DNA of 13,840 bases from an uncultured Actinomyces sp. (GCA_915063485.1 CAJZDJ010000052.1:1-13840); one strand, 5' to 3'; counted from the first letter of the stretch, positions 6,381-13,627 are shown. A program made the numbers and translations. The notes: generated by a model from the sequence alone, not told the origin.

Positions 6381-7715
6381 ATGCAGTTCCCAAACATATC
6401 CCCCAGCCGTTTCCCCCATCGGCTCCAAGTCCTGGCCGTCTGGCTACTTATAACCCTACTAAGTCTGTTGATCTTCAACCTTTCAGCCATTGACACCCCG
6501 GCAAGCCGCTGGGTGCCAGCTCACCCCACTTACCTAGAGCACGTATCCTTATGGGATTCCAAGTGGTACCACCGCATTATCACTGAACGTTACTTCACTA
6601 AATTAACTTATGAAGCTAATGGCCATGTGCGTCAGAACACTTGGGCTTTCATGCCAGTTTTCCCCTTGGTGAGTGAAGCCCTGGCCACACTTACTTCTAC
6701 CATCACCACAAAAAGCTATTTTGCCTGTGCAGTAGTAGTCTCCTGGATTAGCTCCGCAGCCGTAGCCCTAGGCCTAGATGCCTGGCTATGCCCACGCGTA
6801 GGCAAGCGCGCCAGCCTGCTAGGCGTAGCCCTTTTCTTCAGCTTCGCTCCAGCTATTATCATGCAGCTGCCCTATGCAGAGTCTTTAACCTTAGCGCTGC
6901 TGACTTTTGGTTTCATACTGCTAACTAAGCGGCGCTTTATCTGGGCCATTTTACTCTTTGGTATTGCCGAGCTTACTCGCCCTATTGGCGTCCCGCTCGG
7001 AGCCACAATCGGTTTATGGTGGTTCTGGGAAGAACTACGAGCACGCGGCATAGTTTCCCCAACCTCACGCTTTGATAGCTCATTCTTGCCATTTAAAAAA
7101 TCAGCCGACGCCACCGGCAACGTCAGCGACGACGTCGCCGCTACTGCCCCGCAAACTGCCACCACTGCGCTAGACATTAGCCCCACCCCGCTCAGCCAAA
7201 AAGACCGTATCTGGCTATTTGCAATCGCCATCATTACTTGCGCTGGCGCACTTTTCTGGCCGGCATTCGCCTGGTTCATTACCGGGGTACCTACCGCCTA
7301 TACGGATACAGAAACTGCCTGGCGCGAAGGTAGCTTAGCCCCGTTTATGCCCTGGATTAAGCAGGCCACTACCTTTGGTGGCCCTAACTCGGGTATCGTC
7401 GCCCTAATAGCAGTGCTAGTTCTAAGCATCTGCGCACTTAGCTCCAGTCAACTACGCAAGCTAGGGCGCCTAGCCTGGATGTGGTGCGTATGCTACTGGG
7501 TCTATCTACTGGTCTTCTTCGATCCTTCAACCTCGATTCTACGCATGCTACTTATGATGGCCCCACTAGCTTGGGTGCTTGGCGCTAAACTGAGCAACCA
7601 CCTACGCGCTGCTGTAGCATTTATTGCGCTCAGCGTCGTCTCCCAGGTGCTGTGGATAGCTTGGATTTGGGACGCTTACTCACTCTCACTCAGTAAGATC
7701 TACTGGATGCCTTAA
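6381..7715 (+). CDS. Gpi18/PIG-V-like GT-C glycosyltransferase, second paralogue
   Basis: Tandem paralogue of the preceding gene, 444 residues, full length without the low-complexity insertion. It shares PHRLQVLAVW at the N terminus, the HVSLWDSKWYHR motif (D59), RQNTWAFMP (84-92), LDAWLCPRVGKRASLLGVA, QLPYAES (162-168), LTRPIGVPLG (198-207), YTDTETAWR, and the C-terminal WMWCVCYWVYLLVFFDPS block. About ten or eleven membrane segments are expected. The loop matching the insertion of the first copy is short (FLPFKKSADATGNVSDD...). Codon choice is more AT-rich: in matching 60-base samples I count 30 G/C here (7201-7260) against 35 in the first copy (5641-5700). GtrA follows after 39 bases, so the two are likely cotranscribed. 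Predicted donor is a polyprenyl-phosphate hexose, probably mannose; substrate unproven. Confidence 0.83.
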   Translation: MQFPNISPSRFPHRLQVLAVWLLITLLSLLIFNLSAIDTPASRWVPAHPTYLEHVSLWDSKWYHRIITERYFTKLTYEANGHVRQNTWAFMPVFPLVSEALATLTSTITTKSYFACAVVVSWISSAAVALGLDAWLCPRVGKRASLLGVALFFSFAPAIIMQLPYAESLTLALLTFGFILLTKRRFIWAILLFGIAELTRPIGVPLGATIGLWWFWEELRARGIVSPTSRFDSSFLPFKKSADATGNVSDDVAATAPQTATTALDISPTPLSQKDRIWLFAIAIITCAGALFWPAFAWFITGVPTAYTDTETAWREGSLAPFMPWIKQATTFGGPNSGIVALIAVLVLSICALSSSQLRKLGRLAWMWCVCYWVYLLVFFDPSTSILRMLLMMAPLAWVLGAKLSNHLRAAVAFIALSVVSQVLWIAWIWDAYSLSLSKIYWMP

Positions 7716-7754
7716 GCCTTCTTAAATACCTTCCAGAAACTAACGGAATAAATA

Positions 7755-8231
7755 ATGCTAAGCTCCTCCCTCGTCTCTCAGCGCCTGCGCGCCTGGATTG
7801 TAGAGTTCATGCAGTTTGGTGCAGTTGGCGCCTCAGCCTTCGTTATCGACGCCGGGCTATTTAACGTATTCCAGTACGCTCCCATGCCCCTTGGGTTCCT
7901 GTCTGGGCACCCCAACAGCGCCAATGTTTTAGCGGCCACGATCGCCACCATCTACTCTTGGATAGCTAACCGACTGTGGACTTACCGCGGCCGCACCCAA
8001 GAAAACGTAGTACGCGAAGGCACTCTCTTCGTTATTGCAAACATTTTGGGGCTATGCGTAACCCAGGCCTGTTTGCTTTTCACCCACCACGTACTAAATA
8101 TCAACACGCAGCTAGGCGACAACATTGCCGCCTATGTGGTTGGTTTCGCTCTGTCTACAGCCTGCCGGTTCCTCTTCTACCACTTTGTAGTGTTTACCGG
8201 CACCAGTCAGGATGAAGATTCCAAGTCTTAA
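7755..8231 (+). CDS. GtrA family membrane protein, putative polyprenyl-phosphate-sugar flippase
   Basis: GtrA-family proteins are small four-helix membrane proteins thought to flip polyprenyl-phosphate-linked sugars across the membrane for outward-facing GT-C enzymes. The 158-residue protein has the typical size and features: FMQFGAVGASAFVIDAGLF (helix 1), a second segment ending SWIANRLWTYRG (the family's N-R-x-W-T signature), LFVIANILGLCVTQACLL (helix 3), and AAYVVGFALSTACRFLFYHFVVF (helix 4). The start ATG has a modest GGA ribosome site 7 bases upstream. It directly follows the GT-C pair, which would need its product flipped to the outside. A GtrA-like gene beside purK is, from memory, also seen in mycobacteria (Rv3277). 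The sugar carried is not readable from sequence. Confidence 0.88.
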   Translation: MLSSSLVSQRLRAWIVEFMQFGAVGASAFVIDAGLFNVFQYAPMPLGFLSGHPNSANVLAATIATIYSWIANRLWTYRGRTQENVVREGTLFVIANILGLCVTQACLLFTHHVLNINTQLGDNIAAYVVGFALSTACRFLFYHFVVFTGTSQDEDSKS

Positions 8232-8312
8232 AGACATTGGTGCCTTAGTACACACCCAACAATTAGGCCTGCTCACAGCCAGAGCCCAAGCTGAGGATTT
8301 AAAGTTTGCCTT

Positions 8313-8996
8313 ATGTTCAATCTTGCTGCTAGCGCCACGCTAGTTCAGACCTCTATCACGCCTGACTGGCTCGACGCCGGTACTTTGATCAATAAGTTTG
8401 TTGAATGGCTCGGCCCCTGGGCCATCATCGGCGTGATGCTGGTGGTTTTCGCCGAAACCGGTCTGCTGGTGGGGTTCTTCCTACCTGGTGACTCACTGCT
8501 ATTCACTCTAGGCATGTTTGTGGGCACCGGCGCCGTACCGGTACCGATCTGGGTGGCCGCTCCGGCGGTTTTCTTGGCCGCTATTGCTGGTAACGGCACC
8601 GGTTATCTAATTGGCAGTAAGGTTGGCCCCAAGATTTTTGACCGCCCAGATGGGCGCCTGTTTAAGCAGAAGTACGTAACCAATACCCAGGAGTTCTTTG
8701 AACGCCACGGTGGTAAGGCCGTAACCCTGGCCCAGTTTGTGCCGATTATCCGTACCTTCACCCCGGTTATGGCCGGTGTAGGCAAGATGCACTACCGCCA
8801 CTTTGCCATCTTTAACCTGATCGGGGCTTTCTTCTGGGCTTTTTGCATCACCCTGCTGGGTTTCTGGCTGGGTAACTTCACCTGGGTGCGCGAAAATATT
8901 GAGCACATGATCTTGGTGATCGTGTTCATCTCACTGCTGCCCATGATTATCAAGGGCTTGCAGTCTTACCTGGCCTCTCGTAAGGCCCAGTCCTGA
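8313..8996 (+). CDS. DedA/VTT family membrane protein, putative undecaprenyl-phosphate recycling
   Basis: DedA-family proteins include flippases that return undecaprenyl phosphate to the inner leaflet. The 227-residue protein shows the family core in order: VVFAETGLLVGFFLPGDSLL (acidic Glu and the LPGDS re-entrant motif, about 45-64), GNGTGYLIGSKVG, FFERHGGKAVTLAQFVPIIR (Arg in the second amphipathic motif), TFTPVMAGVGKM, and FNLIGAFFWAF. Several membrane helices follow to the C terminus. No good ribosome site precedes ATG 8313. TAAAGT at 8300-8305, seven bases upstream, could be a -10 box for a leaderless mRNA. It lies 81 bases after gtrA on the same strand and ends toward a hairpin at 9071. 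A role with the neighbouring lipid-linked sugar genes is an inference. Confidence 0.9.
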   Translation: MFNLAASATLVQTSITPDWLDAGTLINKFVEWLGPWAIIGVMLVVFAETGLLVGFFLPGDSLLFTLGMFVGTGAVPVPIWVAAPAVFLAAIAGNGTGYLIGSKVGPKIFDRPDGRLFKQKYVTNTQEFFERHGGKAVTLAQFVPIIRTFTPVMAGVGKMHYRHFAIFNLIGAFFWAFCITLLGFWLGNFTWVRENIEHMILVIVFISLLPMIIKGLQSYLASRKAQS

Positions 8997-9070
8997 TCCC
9001 GGCTGGCCCAGTCAGGGCCCAGCTTTAGGCCCGTCTTATCCAGCCATTTAAGCCGACGACGCCCGCCACT

Positions 9071-9108
9071 GGCAGGTTCAGATTTTTCTGAACCTGCCTA
9101 CCTTTTTT
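9071..9108 (+). terminator. Rho-independent terminator of dedA, overlapping the cyclase stop codon
   Basis: Arms 9071-9082 and 9087-9098 pair over 12 bp with a TTTT loop. A T-tract (9103-9108) follows on the plus strand, so it is oriented for dedA. Base 9098 is also the last base of the convergent adenylate cyclase's TAG stop (9098-9100), and the T-tract lies inside the cyclase coding end. Confidence 0.85.
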
Positions 9109-10147
9109 CGGTTCCGGCTTTTTCAGCCAGCACCCACTCAGTTCGCTTTAGCGACCAGGGAATAATCTCTCCCAATCCCTTGGCTTCTTTCTTGCTACAA
9201 GGGTGGATCACGTATTTACTGGCAACCTTTGAGGTTTTGATGAGCGCCGCCGTGTTGCCATCCATCCGGATTCCCCCGGGAGGGGCCAGGTTAACTAGGC
9301 GTGAAGCCAGGTTGACGGTAGGCCCAAATACGTCACCGGATAGGGAAACTACCTCCCCGCTTACTAGCGAGGCGCGTAGCTGAAGCTTGTGGCTGCCTCC
9401 CTGAATTTCTTCCATCAGGGCGGTAACCACATCGGCGGCGGTGGACAGATCATTGGCAATATACATAACCGCGTCACCAATGGTTTTTACGATTCGCCCA
9501 CCGCGCGAAGTAACCACATCGCGGGCAGTGTCCTCAAAGTCGTGCAGCAGCCGGGTAAGTTCTTGCGGACTCAGGCGTGCAGCTAACGCCGTGAAACCCA
9601 CAATGTCGATAAAACCCATTGAGCGTTTTAGGGGGAAATGGCCGTCACGACGCTGAGGCCCTTCAGCACTTATCTCACTGTTGGTGCGTTGAATTAGCGC
9701 CGCAAAATGGCGCCTCCAGGTGTACAGTAGCTGATCTTGCAGGGTTTCAGCCAGTTCATTGGCTTTTTCAATGGCCAATGCCCGAGCTTGCATGTCACTA
9801 ATGTTTTTCTCAGCCGCAATCTGAGCTACCATCGCCTCAAACTGCCATAGCACCAGGCGGTCCATGGTGTATGACTGGGCACGCAGCATGTTTTTTACCG
9901 CAGCCCGCTTCATGCCATGCTCGTCCATCAGAGACTTGACACCGCGCGCAGCCTCAATATCGACGTCAGTAATCACGCAGGCGTCGTCGTCGATATTTAC
10001 AAAACCCAAGGCGCGCCAGTAACGACGGGCCTGCCCTATATCAACATTTAGCTCTTGCGCGGCTTGGCGCAGGGTTTTTACGGGCTGTGCGCCGAGCATC
10101 TGTACCGCTGGCGGATCGAGCGGCAATTGTGCATCGGTATCAATCAC
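9098..10147 (-). CDS. Class III adenylate cyclase with N-terminal regulatory domain (Rv1264-like)
   Basis: Makes cyclic AMP from ATP. The 349-residue protein has an N-terminal helical domain (about 22-150, with LRQAAQELNVDIGQARRYWRALGF and a long helix leading to the catalytic part). It resembles the autoinhibitory adenylate-cyclase regulatory domain known in mycobacterial Rv1264, where it senses pH. The catalytic domain (about 172-345) has every canonical residue: metal-binding D181 (GFIDIVGFT) and D225 (GDAV), adenine-selecting K221 and D272 (GDVFG), and transition-state N279 and R283 (VNLASRL). It should therefore be active as a homodimer. No membrane segment is seen. The start is GTG 10147 without a Shine-Dalgarno; TACCAT seven bases upstream could be a leaderless -10 box. 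It follows birA by 26 bases. pH control is analogy only. Confidence 0.92.
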   Translation of the reverse strand: MIDTDAQLPLDPPAVQMLGAQPVKTLRQAAQELNVDIGQARRYWRALGFVNIDDDACVITDVDIEAARGVKSLMDEHGMKRAAVKNMLRAQSYTMDRLVLWQFEAMVAQIAAEKNISDMQARALAIEKANELAETLQDQLLYTWRRHFAALIQRTNSEISAEGPQRRDGHFPLKRSMGFIDIVGFTALAARLSPQELTRLLHDFEDTARDVVTSRGGRIVKTIGDAVMYIANDLSTAADVVTALMEEIQGGSHKLQLRASLVSGEVVSLSGDVFGPTVNLASRLVNLAPPGGIRMDGNTAALIKTSKVASKYVIHPCSKKEAKGLGEIIPWSLKRTEWVLAEKAGTEKR

Positions 10148-10173
10148 ACAGGCAATGGTATCTCAGATCACAT

Positions 10174-11025
10174 TTAGGACGCAAAGCGGGTTTTTAAAAC
10201 GTCTCCGGCCTGCACTTCTACCTCTCCAGTAGGGGTGGAAATGACCAGTTGTGGGCGAATATCTATGGCGGTGCCAACGACGGCGTCGGCACCCTCCCCT
10301 ACCTGCACCTGCTGACCTAAGGTCAGACAACCGTCGCAAATTCGCCTGTGTAGCACCGGCGGCAGGGAAGTAACCTTGGCTGGGCCCTCGCCGCTTACCC
10401 CCAGCTCACGTAGCGCAAAATCAATGGTGGTACCTAGTTCTAGCACTAACGCCGGAATTTTAACGTTAGCCCCCGCCAGCGCCAGCGAACCGGCCCAATC
10501 AACCGGCAGTTGCTCGCGGCTTTGGGCCACATTGATGCCTACACCGGCAATTACCGCATACTTACCCTTAGGGTTGGCCACTAGCTCGCATAGCACCCCG
10601 CAAACTTTGCGGGCTTGGCCCCAGCCGGGCACCTGCTCTAGCTCAATACCTGAGCCTTCACGGGGCTGAATTAGCACGTCATTGGGCCATTTGGTGCCCA
10701 CCTGCCACAGATTTGTATCTAGGTGGCGGGCTAGTAGTTTTGCTACCGCATCACCAATAACTAGCGGCAGCCAACCCAGTAGCTGCTCGTTTAGGCCGGG
10801 ATAAAGCACGGTTGATACCAGTAGGGCGCCGCGCTCGGGGGTCACCCAGCTGCGTCCGCCGCGTCCGCGCCCGGCGGTTTGGCTAATGGCTCGCAGCGCC
10901 GATAGGTGAGGCCAGCGGCTGGGGGCATCTAACCGCAGCAGCCCGCCTGGGGTGGTTAGTTGTGAGTAAAGATAGGTTTGAGTGGAATCAATTTTTTCCA
11001 CGACGGTTAAACGGCTAAATCCCAT
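10174..11025 (-). CDS. birA: Biotin--[acetyl-CoA-carboxylase] ligase, monofunctional
   Basis: Activates biotin with ATP and attaches it to the carrier lysine of biotin carboxylases. The 283-residue protein has EKIDSTQTYL near the N terminus, the biotinyl-AMP loop GRGRGGRSW, TKWPNDVLI, the KVCGVLCE segment with the catalytic-type Lys, AGVGINV, and a C-terminal SH3-like part ending in GEVEVQAGDVLKTRF. There is no N-terminal winged-helix domain, so it is a ligase only, not a repressor. The start is ATG 11025 with a weak GGGAAG ribosome site about 8 bases upstream. It is divergent from maf across 56 bases and runs into the cyclase gene. The birA/maf pair near acyl-CoA carboxylase genes is a common actinobacterial setting. 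Confidence 0.95.
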   Translation of the reverse strand: MGFSRLTVVEKIDSTQTYLYSQLTTPGGLLRLDAPSRWPHLSALRAISQTAGRGRGGRSWVTPERGALLVSTVLYPGLNEQLLGWLPLVIGDAVAKLLARHLDTNLWQVGTKWPNDVLIQPREGSGIELEQVPGWGQARKVCGVLCELVANPKGKYAVIAGVGINVAQSREQLPVDWAGSLALAGANVKIPALVLELGTTIDFALRELGVSGEGPAKVTSLPPVLHRRICDGCLTLGQQVQVGEGADAVVGTAIDIRPQLVISTPTGEVEVQAGDVLKTRFAS

Positions 11026-11067
11026 GCGTCAAGCTTCCCACATCTGCGTCTTTGCGCGTTAACTAGG

Positions 11068-11073
11068 GATAAT
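11068..11073 (+). promoter_or_regulatory. Putative maf -10 box
   Basis: GATAAT, five of six bases to the consensus TATAAT, ends 8 bases before the maf ATG. A transcript would start one or two bases before the ATG, that is nearly leaderless, and no Shine-Dalgarno is present. No convincing -35 is seen. Confidence 0.45.
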
Positions 11074-11081
11074 CTAGGCCC

Positions 11082-11732
11082 ATGATTGTGCTTGCTTCTA
11101 AATCTTCAGGTCGTTTAGCTACCCTACGAGCTGCCGGCATTGAGCCGCAGGTGACTGTGTCTGAGGTGGATGAGCGCGCCGTTGAACAGCAGCTGCGTAG
11201 CACCCAGCCTGATTGTGGGCCGCAGGTGGTGGTGCAGGCTTTGGCTTTAGCTAAGGCGCAGGCGGTGGCGCACCAGCTTGGCCGCAGCGGGCAGGTTGCT
11301 GGCTGGCGTTATGTGGTGGGCTGCGATTCTATGCTGTTTATTGACGGCCAGTTGGTGGGTAAGCCTGCTAGTGTCGACGACGCCGTCGAGCGCTGGCGTT
11401 CTATGCGTGGCCGTAGTGCCACGCTGTTTACTGGCCACGCGGTTATTGCGTTAAGCCCCACCAAGGGCTACAGCCCTGATAGCCCCCAGGCGCAGGGGGT
11501 CTCGCGGGCGGTAATTAATTTTGCCGAGGTGAGCGATAAGGAAATAGCGGCTTATGTGGCCAGCGGTGAGCCCATGTACTGTGCGGGCGCCTTCACAATT
11601 GATGGCCTGGGTGGGGCTTTTATCGAATCTATTGAAGGCGACCCGCACGGAGTAGTGGGTCTGTCACTGCCCTTGCTGCGTAGGCTATTGGCGCAGCTGG
11701 GCGTGACCTGGACTGACCTGTGGCAGAGCTAA
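11082..11732 (+). CDS. maf: Maf family nucleoside triphosphate pyrophosphatase
   Basis: Maf proteins hydrolyse non-canonical or selected nucleoside triphosphates to monophosphates and are linked to housecleaning and division control. The 216-residue protein is of usual length and shows the N-terminal LASKSSGRLATLRAAGI (substrate-binding S-x-x-R), VDE near residue 29, VVGCDSM (catalytic-type Asp), VGKP, LFTGH, then VASGEPMYCAGAF, IDGLGGAFIESIEGD and VVGLSLPLLRRLL. The usual Lys before AGA is Cys here (YCAGAF). It is divergent from birA. Its TAA stop is only 3 bases from the stop of the convergent AT-rich lipoprotein-like ORF, with no terminator hairpin between. Confidence 0.93.
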   Translation: MIVLASKSSGRLATLRAAGIEPQVTVSEVDERAVEQQLRSTQPDCGPQVVVQALALAKAQAVAHQLGRSGQVAGWRYVVGCDSMLFIDGQLVGKPASVDDAVERWRSMRGRSATLFTGHAVIALSPTKGYSPDSPQAQGVSRAVINFAEVSDKEIAAYVASGEPMYCAGAFTIDGLGGAFIESIEGDPHGVVGLSLPLLRRLLAQLGVTWTDLWQS

Positions 11733-11735
11733 GGG

Positions 11736-12194
11736 CTAGAGACCGCAGATAAGTCCTTGACGTATGCGCCAGATCTTATCTTTGTAGATGAGATAGCGTT
11801 CGTACGTTGGAACCGTTGACGAGGGATCTGGCGTAAATGGATGGCAAGCACTAGGCGTGGAGCCGTCTACAGCGAATGCCTCTAGTAGGTATTTACGCTG
11901 CTGAGATATACCTGACAAGAAACTTATGCCGTTAGGGCCAGCACCACGTTCACAAATCCAGAAATTTCCCTTGACTGTGGCTATGTCACTGACCTTGAAC
12001 TCGGGTGCTTTATCAGCGTGCTCATTACACCATTTAGCCTTAGCTTCATGGTCTTCACGAGTGTCCCGATAGTACGGGTCTTGGTCACCCAGAGAGGGGT
12101 TAGCTGTTCGGGGAGCGGAAGAGCTAATATCACTGGATTTATTACCTGCTTGGGCATTCTCTTTAGTGCTTGAACCGCACCCAGAGGTAATCAC
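11736..12194 (-). CDS. Unidentified lipoprotein-like ORF lacking a signal peptide
   Basis: Family not recognised. The 152-residue frame from GTG 12194 begins ITSGCGSSTKE, which looks like a lipobox cysteine followed by a Ser/Thr/Asn-rich linker (to about 35). A folded part follows with WCNEHADK, NFWICERGAG, SACHPFTPD and a C-terminal IRQGLICGL. Four cysteines besides the first suggest a secreted, disulfide-containing domain. There is no hydrophobic segment before the cysteine. The only residues between it and the upstream protease's in-frame TAA (12207-12209) would be L-F-H-L and the start. No ribosome site is seen. It may be reinitiated after the protease stop, or be a 5'-truncated remnant. 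AT-rich like the protease: 28 G/C of 60 counted at 12001-12060. Confidence 0.6.
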   Translation of the reverse strand: MITSGCGSSTKENAQAGNKSSDISSSAPRTANPSLGDQDPYYRDTREDHEAKAKWCNEHADKAPEFKVSDIATVKGNFWICERGAGPNGISFLSGISQQRKYLLEAFAVDGSTPSACHPFTPDPSSTVPTYERYLIYKDKIWRIRQGLICGL

Positions 12195-12206
12195 TAAATG
12201 GAATAA

Positions 12207-13442
12207 TTAGCCAACTTGAGTTGAGCTATTCCATGCCCTGACACCCGACAATTGAGTAAATGCCCACAGGCACTGATATTGCATTTCTCCAGTTACTACG
12301 CCATATGCGGTAACTCCGCCTCGCCCGTCAGAGTAATACACCATTCCACCAGAGTCGCCAGGTTTGGTGCCATTTCCGCAATCTGCTTTACCATCAAGAT
12401 TTTGGTCGCTTTTAACCAGCGTAAGGTGACCAATTTGTACGTCAGTCACGAGCATCTTTTTGTTAGTAGCAACCACATAAAAACGGCACTTTTGTCCAGT
12501 AGTAGACCCAGAGGTACACAACGCCGCGCCAATTGGTAAAGTACTGAAGTTACCTCCAGTTATGTTCAAATAACTCGCGTCGCCAGATACTGCACCAGAA
12601 AATACTTTCAGTGCGTAATGAGATCCTGTTAGCAGCTGCCAGTCTCCATAAGCATGAGCTGTGGCAGACCAGGTGGTAGTGAAAGTGGAACCTACGAACT
12701 TTTGCCCAGTACCGTTGTTCCATGTCCCTTTTCCACAATGCCCTGCAGTAAGAGTGTGAAATTTACCTGCTACAGAAATAGGTACCCCTGTAGAGCAGCG
12801 CGTTCCAGAGTTGGTAATAGCTCCACCCGCAAAATACATGGGGTAGTCATTTTGTCGGCCAATATCGGGCTGAATCCTTTCACCGGCATTGAAGGTCAAC
12901 TTCACACCTAGCTCAGCACCATCTACAGGCATAGGAGCACGCTCGGCTAAATAGCTTGGCTCAACATCTACTGTCACACTGTTGGTTTCCGCAGATAGAC
13001 CTACACCTAGAACTGGGTTACCCCACAGATTATTCTCAGTGACGTAGTCACTGACCCTTTGGGCATCAGCTTCAGTCACAGTGGTGGTCTTAACCCTGAT
13101 GTGCTGGGGGTACTTTGAAGCCAAAGCCGATAGCTGCGTCATACCTGGACCAGCAACGTCACGCACATATACCTCTAGCACCTGCCTGTCAGAGGTTAGT
13201 GAGCTATCGATAATGTTATCGGAATGGTGTTCCCGCAATGGCGTGAAGTCCGCCAGAATTTTGTACATGACCTCTGGTTGTTCACCACGCCACACGCGAT
13301 TTCCAGTTTGGTCGGTTTCTACCACACCAACATCCGCATTGGCAAAGTCTGGATTTTCGATCGGAGCCAGGGCAGCTGCACCTACGCCACTGATAGACAG
13401 CAACGTTAAGGTTGCAACTAGGGAAATGATAGCTTTCCGCAT
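12207..13442 (-). CDS. Secreted S1-family (chymotrypsin/streptogrisin-like) serine protease
   Basis: Predicted exported endopeptidase of 411 residues. Start taken at ATG 13442: a GAAAG ribosome site lies 8 bases upstream (13451-13455), and the product begins MRKAII with a classical signal peptide ending AAALA (about 26). An in-frame TTG at 13457 has no such site. Residues about 27-185 are a likely pro-region. The catalytic domain has TLTAGHC (His235), GDWQLL (Asp277) and KPGDSGGMV (Ser364). Cys226 with Cys236 bracket the active His as in streptogrisins; Cys319/Cys329 and Cys355/Cys391 could form two more bridges. The TAA stop is followed in frame by the small lipoprotein-like ORF. The region is more AT-rich than its surroundings (27 G/C of 60 at 12541-12600, against 37 of 60 in purK at 3841-3900). 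Substrate unknown. Confidence 0.88.
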   Translation of the reverse strand: MRKAIISLVATLTLLSISGVGAAALAPIENPDFANADVGVVETDQTGNRVWRGEQPEVMYKILADFTPLREHHSDNIIDSSLTSDRQVLEVYVRDVAGPGMTQLSALASKYPQHIRVKTTTVTEADAQRVSDYVTENNLWGNPVLGVGLSAETNSVTVDVEPSYLAERAPMPVDGAELGVKLTFNAGERIQPDIGRQNDYPMYFAGGAITNSGTRCSTGVPISVAGKFHTLTAGHCGKGTWNNGTGQKFVGSTFTTTWSATAHAYGDWQLLTGSHYALKVFSGAVSGDASYLNITGGNFSTLPIGAALCTSGSTTGQKCRFYVVATNKKMLVTDVQIGHLTLVKSDQNLDGKADCGNGTKPGDSGGMVYYSDGRGGVTAYGVVTGEMQYQCLWAFTQLSGVRAWNSSTQVG

Positions 13443-13450
13443 GATTCGAG

Positions 13451-13455
13451 CTTTC
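13451..13455 (-). promoter_or_regulatory. Ribosome binding site that decides the protease start
   Basis: GAAAG on the minus strand lies 8 bases before ATG 13442, while the TTG at 13457 overlaps it and has no site of its own. Confidence 0.55.
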
Positions 13456-13585
13456 AAGTAAAGGAATGGATATGGGGATCAGTCTCTAAAGAGCACTGCA
13501 TGGTTGGGAGCAGCTGCCTAGTCACATCGGCTGGGTAGCCAGGTTTGATCTCTCTTTAATTGTGTCTCCGCTACCAGTAGCATGC

Positions 13586-13627
13586 AGCAAAAAACGGCTA
13601 GAAGAACAAACGTTCTTCTAGCCGTTT
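13586..13627 (-). terminator. Rho-independent terminator of the right-edge gene
   Basis: Arms 13592-13607 and 13612-13627 pair perfectly over 16 bp with a 4-base loop. Read on the minus strand the hairpin runs into six T residues (complement of 13589-13594), so it ends the leftward gene whose stop is at 13690. It also insulates the protease gene from that transcript. Confidence 0.9.

Noticed and set aside
6872..7279. 135-codon open frame antisense to the second GT-C gene
   Set aside because: The sense strand encodes the conserved membrane protein; the antisense frame shows no recognisable domain.
13443..13457. TTG start five codons upstream for the protease
   Set aside because: No ribosome site before the TTG; ATG 13442 has GAAAG at 8 bases and gives a clean signal peptide.
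13081..13461. 126-codon plus-strand frame over the protease N-terminal half
   Set aside because: Overlaps the signal peptide and pro-region coding of a convincing protease; no motif of its own.
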